Shown: piece by piece, positions 8,342-16,514 of the stretch
Layout of the letters: the number at the start of each line of letters is the position of its first letter
Position numbering within the stretch: the first letter of the stretch is position 1
Source of the DNA: Pseudooceanicola sediminis
Lineage (GTDB): Bacteria > Pseudomonadota > Alphaproteobacteria > Rhodobacterales > Rhodobacteraceae
Direction of reading: 5' to 3'
Length of the DNA: 64,000 nt
Assembly: GCF_003575965.1 (NCBI RefSeq)
Contig: NZ_QWJJ01000010.1
Span: forward strand, 124,001 to 188,000
Made by a program: the position numbers and the translations under genes
The notes under the pieces: model-generated
Seen by the model: the letters and a program-made list of their open reading frames with translations, nothing else
The model's database searches: none
What the model was told of the DNA's origin: nothing

Positions 8342-9217
8342 ATGTTCACCGCCACCCTGCTTACCAGCCCAGAGGCGCGCACGCTCGACACCGCGCTGAT
8401 CACCTCCCTGAGAAATGCCTGGGGCGGCGGCGAGATCACCGTCCTCGCAGATGCCGAGGCGGTCGAATTCCCCCTCGTCAATTTCCCGGACAATTTCCAG
8501 GCCGTCTGGGCCGACCTGCAGGCCCGGCGCGTTGACCTCTGCCTCCAACCCACCGAGGGACGCCGCAAGAAGATGCTGCTCGCCGACATGGATTCGACGA
8601 TGATCCAGCAGGAATGCATAGACGAGCTGGCAGACGAGGCAGGCGTCGGGGCACGCGTCAAGGATATCACCGCCCGCGCGATGAACGGAGAGCTGGATTT
8701 CGACGGCGCCCTCACCGAACGTGTCGGCCTGCTCAGGGGCCTGCCCGTCTCCGTCATCGACCGCGTTCTCGACACCCGCATCACCCTGATGCCCGGCGGA
8801 CCCGCCCTGCTGGCCACGATGAAGGCGAACGGCGCCTACTGCGCTCTCGTCTCCGGTGGCTTCACGGCCTTTACCGCCCGCATCGCCGCCACCCTCGGCT
8901 TCGACGAAAACCGCGCCAATACGCTGCTGACCGAAGGCGACCGCCTCTCGGGTCAGGTCGCCCGCCCGATCCTCGGACGCCAGGCAAAGGTCCAGGCGCT
9001 CGACGAGATCACGGCCCGCCTCGGCCTCACCGATGCCGACGTGCTCGCGGTCGGTGACGGCGCCAACGACCTCGGCATGCTGACCCGTGCCGGTGCGGGC
9101 GTCGCTCTGCATGCCAAACCCTCGGTTGCTGCCGAATGCGACCTGCGCATCAACTTCGGCGACCTGACTGCGCTGCTCTACCTCCAGGGCTACGCCAGGG
9201 CCGACTTCGCCGGCTGA
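8342..9217 (+). CDS. serB: Phosphoserine phosphatase
   Basis: A 291-residue HAD-superfamily enzyme that releases serine from phosphoserine. The nucleophile motif DMDST is at residues 82-86, followed by the acid-base and specificity stretch QQECIDELAD, the motif II region SGGFTAFT and the motif III/IV GDGANDLGML. The N-terminal 75 residues form the usual small leader domain. The ATG at 8342 follows an AAGGAGAGAGA site. It completes the serine pathway with the neighbouring serC and serA, although it is on the other strand. Confidence 0.96.
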   Translation: MFTATLLTSPEARTLDTALITSLRNAWGGGEITVLADAEAVEFPLVNFPDNFQAVWADLQARRVDLCLQPTEGRRKKMLLADMDSTMIQQECIDELADEAGVGARVKDITARAMNGELDFDGALTERVGLLRGLPVSVIDRVLDTRITLMPGGPALLATMKANGAYCALVSGGFTAFTARIAATLGFDENRANTLLTEGDRLSGQVARPILGRQAKVQALDEITARLGLTDADVLAVGDGANDLGMLTRAGAGVALHAKPSVAAECDLRINFGDLTALLYLQGYARADFAG

Positions 9218-9257
9218 TGCGCACCGCGCGGCCCGTGCCTGCCACCACCCTGCCCGT

Positions 9258-9311
9258 TTCCCTGTTCCAAATATCCCCGCCGGAGGCTTCGGGCAGCCCC
9301 GGCTGCCCGAA
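9258..9311 (+). repeat. Degenerate dispersed repeat with hairpin after serB
   Basis: It contains the core CCTGTTCCAAATATCCCC of the dispersed family. An 11-bp perfect hairpin follows (9288-9298 with 9301-9311, 2-base loop) without a T run. It lies in the 206-bp gap after serB and may help end or stabilise that transcript. Confidence 0.6.
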
Positions 9312-9423
9312 AACCCCTCGCTCCCGGCCGCCTGCACACCGAAATGCCCCGGTCAGGATTGCGGCACGACCCTGCGCCGCGTAACCCTGACACCCGAACC
9401 GACCGCTGCGAAGGACCGCGCTG

Positions 9424-10296
9424 ATGCCGACCGAAACCACGATCACCAGCCCCGACCTCTCCGTCACCCTCAGCGACCTCGGCGCGGAACTGCAAAGCAT
9501 CACGACCGCGGCCGGGGATGCGCTGCTGTGGCATGGCGATCCGGCGTTCTGGGGCGGGCGTGCCCCGATCCTGTTCCCCATCGTCGGGCGCGGACCGAAC
9601 GACCGGATTGCCGTCAACGGGCAAGAGGCCGCGATGCGCCAGCACGGATTCGCCCGACACAGCACCTTCCAGCTGGTCGAGGTCACGCCCGACCGCTGCG
9701 TCTACGCGTTGAACGACAGTGCAGAAAGCCGGGCCGTCTACCCCTTTGCCTTCCGGCTGACGCTGACCTACCACCTCATCGGCCCGACCCTTTCGGTGAC
9801 GGCCGAGGTGACGAATGCCAGCGAAACCGCCATGCCCTTCGGCCTCGGCTTTCACCCCGCCTTTGCCTGGCCGCTGCCCGGTGCGGGCAAGGCCGCGCAT
9901 CGCATCACCCTGGCCAACGGCGCCGAACCCGCCCTGGCCCGGCTGGTCGACGGTCACCTGGCCCCCGAACGCAGCGCCTCGCCGTTTGACGCCGGGGTCC
10001 TGCCCCTGCACCCCGACCTGTTCGATGCCGATGCGCTGATCTTTCCAGGCGGCGCCGGCGACGCGCTGAGCTATCGCGCCCCGGACAGCGCCGCGCCGGC
10101 CCTGCACTTCACCTTTTCCAACACCCCCAACCTGGGCATCTGGTCAAAACCCGGCGCGCCCTTCGTGTGCATCGAACCCTGGCATGGCATGGCCGCGCGT
10201 ACCGGCGACGGCCCCGAAATTGCCGACCGCCCGCACACCACCATCCTTGCGCCGGGCAAGACCGCATCCTTCGGATATGCGCTCAGGGTGGAGTGA
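9424..10296 (+). CDS. Aldose 1-epimerase family protein (LacX/YeaD-like)
   Basis: A 290-residue galactose-mutarotase-fold protein. Visible family features are ILFPIVGRGPNDRI, the His stretch MRQHGFARHSTF near residue 73, GLGFHPAFAWPLP near residue 140 and CIEPWHGMA near residue 250. These proteins interconvert sugar anomers or bind phosphorylated or free hexoses; the substrate cannot be told from sequence. It begins 206 bp after serB and runs towards the epimerase gene on the same strand. Confidence 0.85.
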   Translation: MPTETTITSPDLSVTLSDLGAELQSITTAAGDALLWHGDPAFWGGRAPILFPIVGRGPNDRIAVNGQEAAMRQHGFARHSTFQLVEVTPDRCVYALNDSAESRAVYPFAFRLTLTYHLIGPTLSVTAEVTNASETAMPFGLGFHPAFAWPLPGAGKAAHRITLANGAEPALARLVDGHLAPERSASPFDAGVLPLHPDLFDADALIFPGGAGDALSYRAPDSAAPALHFTFSNTPNLGIWSKPGAPFVCIEPWHGMAARTGDGPEIADRPHTTILAPGKTASFGYALRVE

Positions 10297-10442
10297 TCCC
10301 GCTCACCGCCCCGCCTCCCCCTAGACCCCGACGGCGAATCCTCTAAATACCCAAAGACCGCAATTGCCGCTCCGACCCCCGTGCCTGATCTCGCCGTGGT
10401 GCCGGCCCCGGCCTTGCAATTGAAGTTACTGGAGGAGCCGAG

Positions 10443-11345
10443 ATGAGGATTCTTTTCACGGGCGGCGCGGGCAAGGCCGGTCGCCATGCCGTCGCATACC
10501 TCGTCGCGCAGGGCCACCGGGTCCTCAACGTCGATCGCACGCCGCTGGACATGCCCGGTGTCGACAACCGGATCATCGACGTCACCGACGCCGGCCAGGT
10601 CTATGACGTGATGATGAGCTATGCCGCCCCGGACGAACTCGAATCCGGCGACGGCATGCCCAGGTTCGACGCCGTGGTGCATTTCGCCGCCATCCCCCGC
10701 GTCATGATCACCTCCGACAACGAATGCTTCCGCATCAATACGCTGGGCACCTACAACATCATCGATGCCGCGCTCAAGTTCGGCATCCGCAAGGTCATCT
10801 TCGCCTCCTCCGAAACCACCTATGGCATCTGCTTCACCGATGGCGAACGCCGCCCCGCCTACCTCCCGATAGACGAGGACCACCCGACCGAGCCCGAAGA
10901 CAGCTACGCCATGTCCAAGGTCGTGAACGAGGCGACGGCCCGTGCCTTTCAGCAGCGCAGCGGCTTCGACATCTACGGCCTGCGCATCAACAACGTGATC
11001 GAGCCGGACGAATACAAGACCAATTTCCCCGCCTATTTCGCCGACCCCGCCCTGCGGCTGCGCAACATCTTTGCCTATATCGACGCCCGCGACCTCGGGC
11101 AGATGGTCGAGTGCTGCCTCAGGACCGACGGCCTGGGCTACCAGGTCTTCAACGTCTCGAACGACGATCACTCCGTGGCCGAAACCTCTTCCGAGCTGAT
11201 TGCCCGCTTCTACGACGATGTCCCCGTCAGAGGCACGCTCGGCGAGACGCAGACCTTCTATTCCAACGCGCGCGCCAAGCAGCTCGTCGGCTTTCAGCCC
11301 CGTCATTCCTGGCGCGACGTTCTGGACGATCCGAAATCGGCCTGA
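10443..11345 (+). CDS. NAD-dependent epimerase/dehydratase (extended SDR)
   Basis: A 300-residue extended short-chain dehydrogenase. The Rossmann motif GGAGKAG lies at residues 7-13, HFAAIPR follows, SSETTYGI supplies the catalytic Ser/Thr region, and YAMSK near residue 155 supplies Tyr and Lys. Nucleotide-sugar 4-epimerases and uronate dehydrogenases have this layout, and the substrate is not determined. The start has a GGAGG site. It forms a possible unit with the aldose epimerase gene 146 bp upstream and is followed by a clear terminator. Confidence 0.85.
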   Translation: MRILFTGGAGKAGRHAVAYLVAQGHRVLNVDRTPLDMPGVDNRIIDVTDAGQVYDVMMSYAAPDELESGDGMPRFDAVVHFAAIPRVMITSDNECFRINTLGTYNIIDAALKFGIRKVIFASSETTYGICFTDGERRPAYLPIDEDHPTEPEDSYAMSKVVNEATARAFQQRSGFDIYGLRINNVIEPDEYKTNFPAYFADPALRLRNIFAYIDARDLGQMVECCLRTDGLGYQVFNVSNDDHSVAETSSELIARFYDDVPVRGTLGETQTFYSNARAKQLVGFQPRHSWRDVLDDPKSA

Positions 11346-11370
11346 CCTCGCGATCCCTGCCAGCAGAACA

Positions 11371-11405
11371 GAAAAAGCCCCGGCATCGAACCGGGGCTTT
11401 TTGCC
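11371..11405 (+). terminator. Intrinsic terminator after the SDR epimerase
   Basis: The hairpin AAAAAGCCCCGG / CCGGGGCTTTTT has a short loop and ends in a T run, 26 bp after the stop codon. The symmetrical A and T runs would allow it to act on the convergent ALDH transcript as well. Confidence 0.85.
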
Positions 11406-11420
11406 TTGGCGGCGGCTGTC

Positions 11421-11464
11421 GCTGCACCGCTCGGTTACCGTTCGGATACCGTCAAGATACCGAC
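11421..11464 (+). repeat. 44-bp array of four 11-bp ACCG units (copy 1)
   Basis: Four consecutive 11-bp units end in ACCGCT, ACCGTT, ACCGTC and ACCGAC. The third and fourth carry GATACCG. The array is followed by GTCGGAAATACG. It lies between the convergent epimerase and ALDH16 genes, 26 bp beyond the ALDH16 stop. Two equal-length arrays occur at 34591-34634 and 58756-58799. Confidence 0.8.
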
Positions 11465-11489
11465 GTCGGAAATACGTGATTTCAAAGGC

Positions 11490-13829
11490 TTACTCGCCGT
11501 AGGGGATCCACACCGATTTCACCTCGGTCGCCGCGTCCAAAAAGGCACGTCCCTCGCCCTCCGCCGCGAACCAATCACGTGCGCGCCCGTCGTTCACCCA
11601 GGTCCGCTTCAGGTTCGTCGCACTCTCCGCCTCGATGACACCGCTGACATCGGATGACGAAAACGACCAGACGGCATCGACGTCCATATGTGACGCCATG
11701 ACCGGGGCCAGTTCGGCGTGACTGCCCGTCAGGATATTGACCACACCGCCCGGAAGATCAGATGTATCAAGCACTTGGTAAAAGTCAGTCGCGCTCAGCG
11801 GCCCATGTTCGCTGGCCACCAGAACCACCCGGTTGCCCATGGCGATCGCCGGCGCCATCACCGAGATCAACCCCAGCAACGGGGCCTCGTCCGGGCAAAG
11901 CGCACCGATCACGCCCACGGGTTCGCGCATCGCCAGCGCGGTGCCCCGCATGGGAACGGCGCGCACGTCGCCGCCGAACTTGTCCGCCCAGGCAGCATAG
12001 GTGAACAACCGCGACACCGCTGCCGCCACCTCGTCAGCGCCCGTTTTTCCACCATTCAAATCATTGATCCGGCTCGAAAATTCTGCCCCACGCGCCTCAA
12101 GGTTCTCGGCGATGTAGTACAGGATCTGCGCCCGCAGATGCCCCGTGGCCGCCGACCAGCCCCTGGCCCCGCGCGCCGCCTCGACCGCATTGCGCAGATC
12201 CTTGCGATTGGCGATCCCGACCTGCCCCAGAACCTTGCCGCCCTTGCCGAAAACGGGGCGGACATAGCCTCCGTCCGGCCGCGCCTGCTTGCCTCCGACA
12301 TACAGCTTCGCGGTACGATCCAGACCCTCGGTCGCAGCCCCCTCTCCGGAAAACTTGTCGAGCTTTTTCAGAGGCTTCGACTTCAGGATCGGTCGCGTAT
12401 AAGCGCTCAGCCCTTCCCATCCGCCTTCCCGGCCAAAGCCGCTCTCGCGCACTCCGCCAAAGCCGACCGCGGCATCGAACATGTTGGTCCCGTTGATCCA
12501 GACGACCCCCGCCACCAGCTTCGGCGCAACATCCAGTGCCAGGTTGATGTTCTCGCTCCACAGCGTCGCGGCCAGGCCATACCGCGTGTCATTGGCCACA
12601 GCGACCGCCTCCTCCGGCGTCCGAAAGGTCGTCGCAACCAGAACCGGCCCGAAAATCTCTTCCTGCATCAAGGGGTTGGCGCTCTCCAACCCGGTGATCA
12701 GGGTCGGCGGATAATAGCAGCCCGCCGGCATGTCGCAGGCTGGCTGATAGATCTCGCCATCGCTACTCGCAACCATTCCGCGAATACGCTCATGCTGCAC
12801 GGGATCGACAATGGCCCCGACATCGATGCACTTGTCCATCGGATCGCCGACGCGCAATTTATCCATGCGCGCCCGCACCTTGGCATAAAAGGTCTCGGCA
12901 ATTCCTTCCTGCACCAGCAGGCGCGATCCGGCACAGCACACCTGCCCGCCATTGAACCAGATCGCATCGACCAGCCCCTCGACCGCGCTGTCCAGATCCG
13001 CATCCTCGAACACGATATAGGGGCTCTTGCCGCCCAGCTCCAGCGTCAGCGATTTCCCCGAACCCGCTGTCGCGACACGGATTTTCCGACCGACCTCGGT
13101 CGAGCCGGTAAACGCCACCTTGTCCACGCCGGCATGAGACACCACCATTTCGCCCACGGCCCCATCGCCGGTCACGATGTTCACGACACCCTTCGGCACT
13201 CCGGCCTGCACGCAGATCTCGGCAAACAGCAAGGCGGTCAGCGATGTATACTCGGCCGGCTTCAACACCACCGCGTTTCCCATCGCCAGCGCCGGCGCAA
13301 CCTTCCACGCCAGCATCAGCAAGGGAAAGTTCCACGGGATCACCTGACCACAGACCCCAACCGCCTCACGCCCCGGCAGCTCGGCCTGCATCAGCTGCGC
13401 CATCCCGGCATGATAGTAGAAATGCCGATGAACCAGAGGGATATCAATGTCGCGGCTCTCGCGAATGGGCTTGCCGTTGTCCAGCGTCTCCAGCACAGCA
13501 AACAACCGCGCATTCTTCTGGACCAGGCGCGCCAGCGCATACATCACGCGCGCCCGACCATGCCCGCCCAGCTTGGCCCACTTGCCCTGTGCCGCCTGCG
13601 CCGCCGCCACAGCCTCATCCACATCCCCTTGGGACGCTTGCGAAATCTCCGCCAGGGCGTCTCCGCTCGCCGGGTTGCGCGTGGCAAACAGGGCCGCCGG
13701 CTTGGTAAACCGACCGTCGATGAAATGGCCGAAACGCCCGTCGTGCGCTGCGATCCACGCCATCGCCTCGGCCGCCGATTCCGGCGCGGGTCCATAGTCC
13801 ATCGTCTCGAAAATCTCGCTCACACCCAT
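11490..13829 (-). CDS. Two-domain aldehyde dehydrogenase (ALDH16 type)
   Basis: A 779-residue fusion of two aldehyde dehydrogenase domains. The first (about 1-490) is complete: PWNFPLLML, ELGGKSPYIVFEDADLDSA and the nucleophile in GGQVCCAGSR. The second (about 500-779) keeps REPVGVIG and VVLVASEHGPLSA but has no GQxC catalytic segment. This layout is that of the ALDH16 family, in which the C-terminal domain is non-catalytic. It probably oxidises an aldehyde with NAD; the adjacent deoC suggests acetaldehyde. The ATG at 13829 is preceded by GGAG at good distance, and an upstream in-frame start is less likely. Confidence 0.9.
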   Translation of the reverse strand: MGVSEIFETMDYGPAPESAAEAMAWIAAHDGRFGHFIDGRFTKPAALFATRNPASGDALAEISQASQGDVDEAVAAAQAAQGKWAKLGGHGRARVMYALARLVQKNARLFAVLETLDNGKPIRESRDIDIPLVHRHFYYHAGMAQLMQAELPGREAVGVCGQVIPWNFPLLMLAWKVAPALAMGNAVVLKPAEYTSLTALLFAEICVQAGVPKGVVNIVTGDGAVGEMVVSHAGVDKVAFTGSTEVGRKIRVATAGSGKSLTLELGGKSPYIVFEDADLDSAVEGLVDAIWFNGGQVCCAGSRLLVQEGIAETFYAKVRARMDKLRVGDPMDKCIDVGAIVDPVQHERIRGMVASSDGEIYQPACDMPAGCYYPPTLITGLESANPLMQEEIFGPVLVATTFRTPEEAVAVANDTRYGLAATLWSENINLALDVAPKLVAGVVWINGTNMFDAAVGFGGVRESGFGREGGWEGLSAYTRPILKSKPLKKLDKFSGEGAATEGLDRTAKLYVGGKQARPDGGYVRPVFGKGGKVLGQVGIANRKDLRNAVEAARGARGWSAATGHLRAQILYYIAENLEARGAEFSSRINDLNGGKTGADEVAAAVSRLFTYAAWADKFGGDVRAVPMRGTALAMREPVGVIGALCPDEAPLLGLISVMAPAIAMGNRVVLVASEHGPLSATDFYQVLDTSDLPGGVVNILTGSHAELAPVMASHMDVDAVWSFSSSDVSGVIEAESATNLKRTWVNDGRARDWFAAEGEGRAFLDAATEVKSVWIPYGE

Positions 13830-13883
13830 GCCCCTAGCTCCGCCCTGCCCAGGTTTCCCTGTCATAAATATCCAAATCCCGGC

Positions 13884-14882
13884 CTATCCGGCAGCATGCC
13901 GCCAGCTGGCCGAATAGGCGCCGGTCACATGATGCTCCAGCTGCCGCTCGATATCGCCCAGCAAGGATGACGCGCCAAATCGGAACAGGTCCGGGCGCAG
14001 CCAGCGGTCGCCAAGCTCTTCCTTGATCAGGCTCAGATAAACCAGCGAATCCTTCGCCTTGGAGATCCCTCCAGCGGGCTTGTAGCCGACACGGATACCC
14101 GTCCGCTCGTAATATTCCCGGATCGCCCGGATCATGACCAGAGACACCGGCAAGGTTGCATTGACGCTTTCCTTGCCCGTCGACGTCTTGATGAAATCGG
14201 CCCCCGCCATCATGCAAACAAGGCTGGCACGCGCGACATTGCGCAGCGATCCCAGTTCGCCCGTGGCCAGGATCGCCTTGACATGCGCCTCGCCGCAAGC
14301 TGCACGAAAGGCCTTCATCTCGTCATACAGCGCCTGCCAGTTACCGCTCAGCACATGCCGCCGTGAAATCACGATATCGATCTCGGCGGCGCCCTCGCTC
14401 ACGCTTTCGCCGATTTCCGCCAGCCGCAGATGAAACGGCGACAACCCGGCAGGAAAGCCTGTCGACACGGCCGCCACGGGGATGCCCGACCGCTTCAGGG
14501 CCTTTACCGCAGCCGGGACCATGTCGTGATAGACGCAGACGGCGCCGGTCGTCAGCCCCTGCATGCCCAAGGCGTCCAGCAGATCGCGCCGCACCGGTTG
14601 CCTGGCCTTGGCACACAGACGGCGCACGCGGCCCTCGGTGTCGTCTCCGGCCAGTGTGGTCAGGTCGATACACGAAATCGCCCGGCACAACCAAGCGGCC
14701 TGATAGTCTTTCTTGACGCTGCGCCGACCCGGCAGGCTGGCCGCGCGGCGCTCGATGGCAGATCGGTTCGCCTGCGCACTCCGGACCCAGTCCATATCCA
14801 GCGGCATGCCAGGGTTGCGCGGCTCTATCGCCTGCGGAAGCTGCGAGGACACCACCATTCTGTCCGCCTGTTCGGTCTGCAT
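13884..14882 (-). CDS. deoC: Deoxyribose-phosphate aldolase
   Basis: A 332-residue class I aldolase that cleaves 2-deoxyribose 5-phosphate to glyceraldehyde 3-phosphate and acetaldehyde. Characteristic segments are CIDLTTLAGDDTE, AAEIDIVISRR, VKAILATGELG with the Schiff-base region ADFIKTSTGKE, and VGYKPAGGIS. The long N-terminal extension of about 70 residues is usual for the longer DeoC subfamily. The ATG at 14882 follows GGAGGATTC. The ALDH16 gene begins 54 bp downstream, forming an aldolase-dehydrogenase pair. Confidence 0.93.
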   Translation of the reverse strand: MQTEQADRMVVSSQLPQAIEPRNPGMPLDMDWVRSAQANRSAIERRAASLPGRRSVKKDYQAAWLCRAISCIDLTTLAGDDTEGRVRRLCAKARQPVRRDLLDALGMQGLTTGAVCVYHDMVPAAVKALKRSGIPVAAVSTGFPAGLSPFHLRLAEIGESVSEGAAEIDIVISRRHVLSGNWQALYDEMKAFRAACGEAHVKAILATGELGSLRNVARASLVCMMAGADFIKTSTGKESVNATLPVSLVMIRAIREYYERTGIRVGYKPAGGISKAKDSLVYLSLIKEELGDRWLRPDLFRFGASSLLGDIERQLEHHVTGAYSASWRHAAG

Positions 14883-14950
14883 GAATCCTCCATCCGTCGT
14901 CCGGCCGCGTATCAGGGCACAACCGTCGCGTCGCCCCGAAAGACCCTTGG

Positions 14951-14992
14951 TTCACTGGCCTTTGTTCACTGGCCTTTGTTCACTGGGCCTCG
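14951..14992. repeat. Three tandem 14-bp units
   Basis: The unit TTCACTGGCCTTTG occurs at 14951-14964 and 14965-14978, with a diverged third copy at 14979-14992. It lies in the 181-bp gap upstream of deoC, about 70-110 bp before its start codon, where promoter elements would be expected. Confidence 0.75.
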
Positions 14993-15063
14993 CCATTGTC
15001 AGGGCAGACTTTCACACGGCGCGCAGGATCGTGCAAGGCAACCGACACCTGGCTGGCGTTGCG

Positions 15064-15735
15064 TCAGTCGCTTGCGACAAAGGTCCGGGCCAGGGCGCGA
15101 AATCCCTCGCGCACCAACGCCGCGTCCATCGTTTCCGTCACCGGCACGTACAACCCGCGAAGCGCTGCGAGGTAGGCATGTGCCAGCGGCCCCTGCCCGA
15201 TCAACACCGCCTGCTGGCCCAGCCACAGCCGTTTCGCCGCGGCCATTTCGGCCCCCAGCAGCGCCGCCAACCGCGCCCCCGGCCCGGTGGCCTCGGCCAA
15301 CTGAAAGGGCAGACGTTCGGCCAGCGACATTGCTTCATCCAGCCCCTCCGGCACCGCCGCCTCGCACCCGAGCGCGATGGCCAATTGCCCCGTGGCGCTG
15401 GCCTGCACGTGAATGGCCTCGCCCGCGCTCAGCGTCACCCACAACGTTCGTTCGGATTGCACGATCAGGGCAACCCCGTCCCAATAGGGGTTGAGCGTCT
15501 GGAACCCCAGCAGCCGAAGCCGCTCGCCCGAGGTCATCTGCCCCAGCCCGGGCAGGCACAGCCCGTCAGCTCCGCGATGCAAGTCCTCCGGGCACAGCTT
15601 GCCGGGTATCTTGTGGGCGGGCAGGCCAGTTGCGCCGACGATCAGCCGGTGCTCCGTTGCCACGCCCTGCGGAGCGCATTCCCCCTCAGGGCCCCAGTGC
15701 CGATTTTCGTCGATTTCGATGCCAAGCCATTCCAT
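15064..15735 (-). CDS. Divergent 2-dehydro-3-deoxygalactonokinase-like protein, probably non-catalytic
   Basis: A 223-residue protein that aligns along its length with DgoK (KDGal kinase) but lacks key residues. The N-terminal phosphate motif (DWGTxNLR in the family) reads EIDENRHW here, MRGEETQ reads TSGERLR, and PGTHxKWV reads QSERTLWV. The later ATGQLAIALG and LAALLGAEMAAAK regions are conserved. It is also shorter than the usual 290-310 residues. The ATG at 15735 is preferred to a TTG at 15771. It could be a sugar-binding relative or a decaying gene; the frame is intact. Confidence 0.6.
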   Translation of the reverse strand: MEWLGIEIDENRHWGPEGECAPQGVATEHRLIVGATGLPAHKIPGKLCPEDLHRGADGLCLPGLGQMTSGERLRLLGFQTLNPYWDGVALIVQSERTLWVTLSAGEAIHVQASATGQLAIALGCEAAVPEGLDEAMSLAERLPFQLAEATGPGARLAALLGAEMAAAKRLWLGQQAVLIGQGPLAHAYLAALRGLYVPVTETMDAALVREGFRALARTFVASD

Positions 15736-15821
15736 ACCCAACGGGATAGGCCCGCCCGCCGCCGCGGTCAATCACCGGGCCGCACCGGAAATGATCCCGG
15801 CGACATGAGGCGAGGTTCGAC

Positions 15822-16514
15822 CTAACCAAGGTACCGGCGCAGTGCCTCTGGCGGATCAGCCAGCATCTGACCCGCCTCGGCCGGAGGATATGCGTGACCG
15901 TCATCGACCAGCATGATGTCTTGCGCGATGCGGCGCGCATCCGCCGGATCGTGGCTGACCATCAACAGGGTGACACCGGTTTCATCCACGAGATCGGACA
16001 CCAGATCCAGCATTTCCGCCCGCAATGCGGGGCCAAGCGCGGCAAAGGGTTCGTCCAGCAGCAGCAGCGGGCGGTTCTGTACCAAAATCCTCGCCAACGC
16101 CGCCCGGCTTTGCTGCCCGCCCGACAGTGCAGCCGGCGTGCGCCCGCCCATGCCGCCAAGCCCGACACGCTGCAAGGCATCCTCGACCCGCGCCCGATCC
16201 TGCTCGGACAGGCGCAGCGATGGCGCGATCCCAAGGCCAATATTGCGCGCGATATCAAGGTGAGGAAACAGGTTTCCGTCCTGAAACAGCATCGAGATGG
16301 GGCGTTTGCCCGGCGCGACACCGTCCAGCGGGCGTCCCTGCCACACCACCTGGCCAGAGGTCTGCCTGAAGAACCCCGCGATGGTCGACAACAATGTCGA
16401 CTTGCCCGCACCTGACGGGCCGATCACCGCCACCTTTCGGCCCGTCGCGACGGCAAGATCAGCCCGGAGACGGAAATCATCCTGCCGGATGTCCACGGCC
16501 CTCAACTCAAGCAT
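15822..16514 (-). CDS. thiQ: Thiamine ABC transporter, ATP-binding protein
   Basis: A 230-residue ABC ATPase that powers thiamine/TPP uptake at the inner face of the membrane. Walker A is GPSGAGKST near residue 34, the signature is LSGGQQSRAALAR and Walker B is LLLLDEPFAAL. The switch His lies in MVSHDPADA. The ATG at 16514 has a GGAGG site 8 bp upstream and overlaps the end of thiP by 8 bp, which implies coupled translation. It is the last gene of thiB-thiP-thiQ under a TPP riboswitch. Confidence 0.92.
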   Translation of the reverse strand: MLELRAVDIRQDDFRLRADLAVATGRKVAVIGPSGAGKSTLLSTIAGFFRQTSGQVVWQGRPLDGVAPGKRPISMLFQDGNLFPHLDIARNIGLGIAPSLRLSEQDRARVEDALQRVGLGGMGGRTPAALSGGQQSRAALARILVQNRPLLLLDEPFAALGPALRAEMLDLVSDLVDETGVTLLMVSHDPADARRIAQDIMLVDDGHAYPPAEAGQMLADPPEALRRYLG

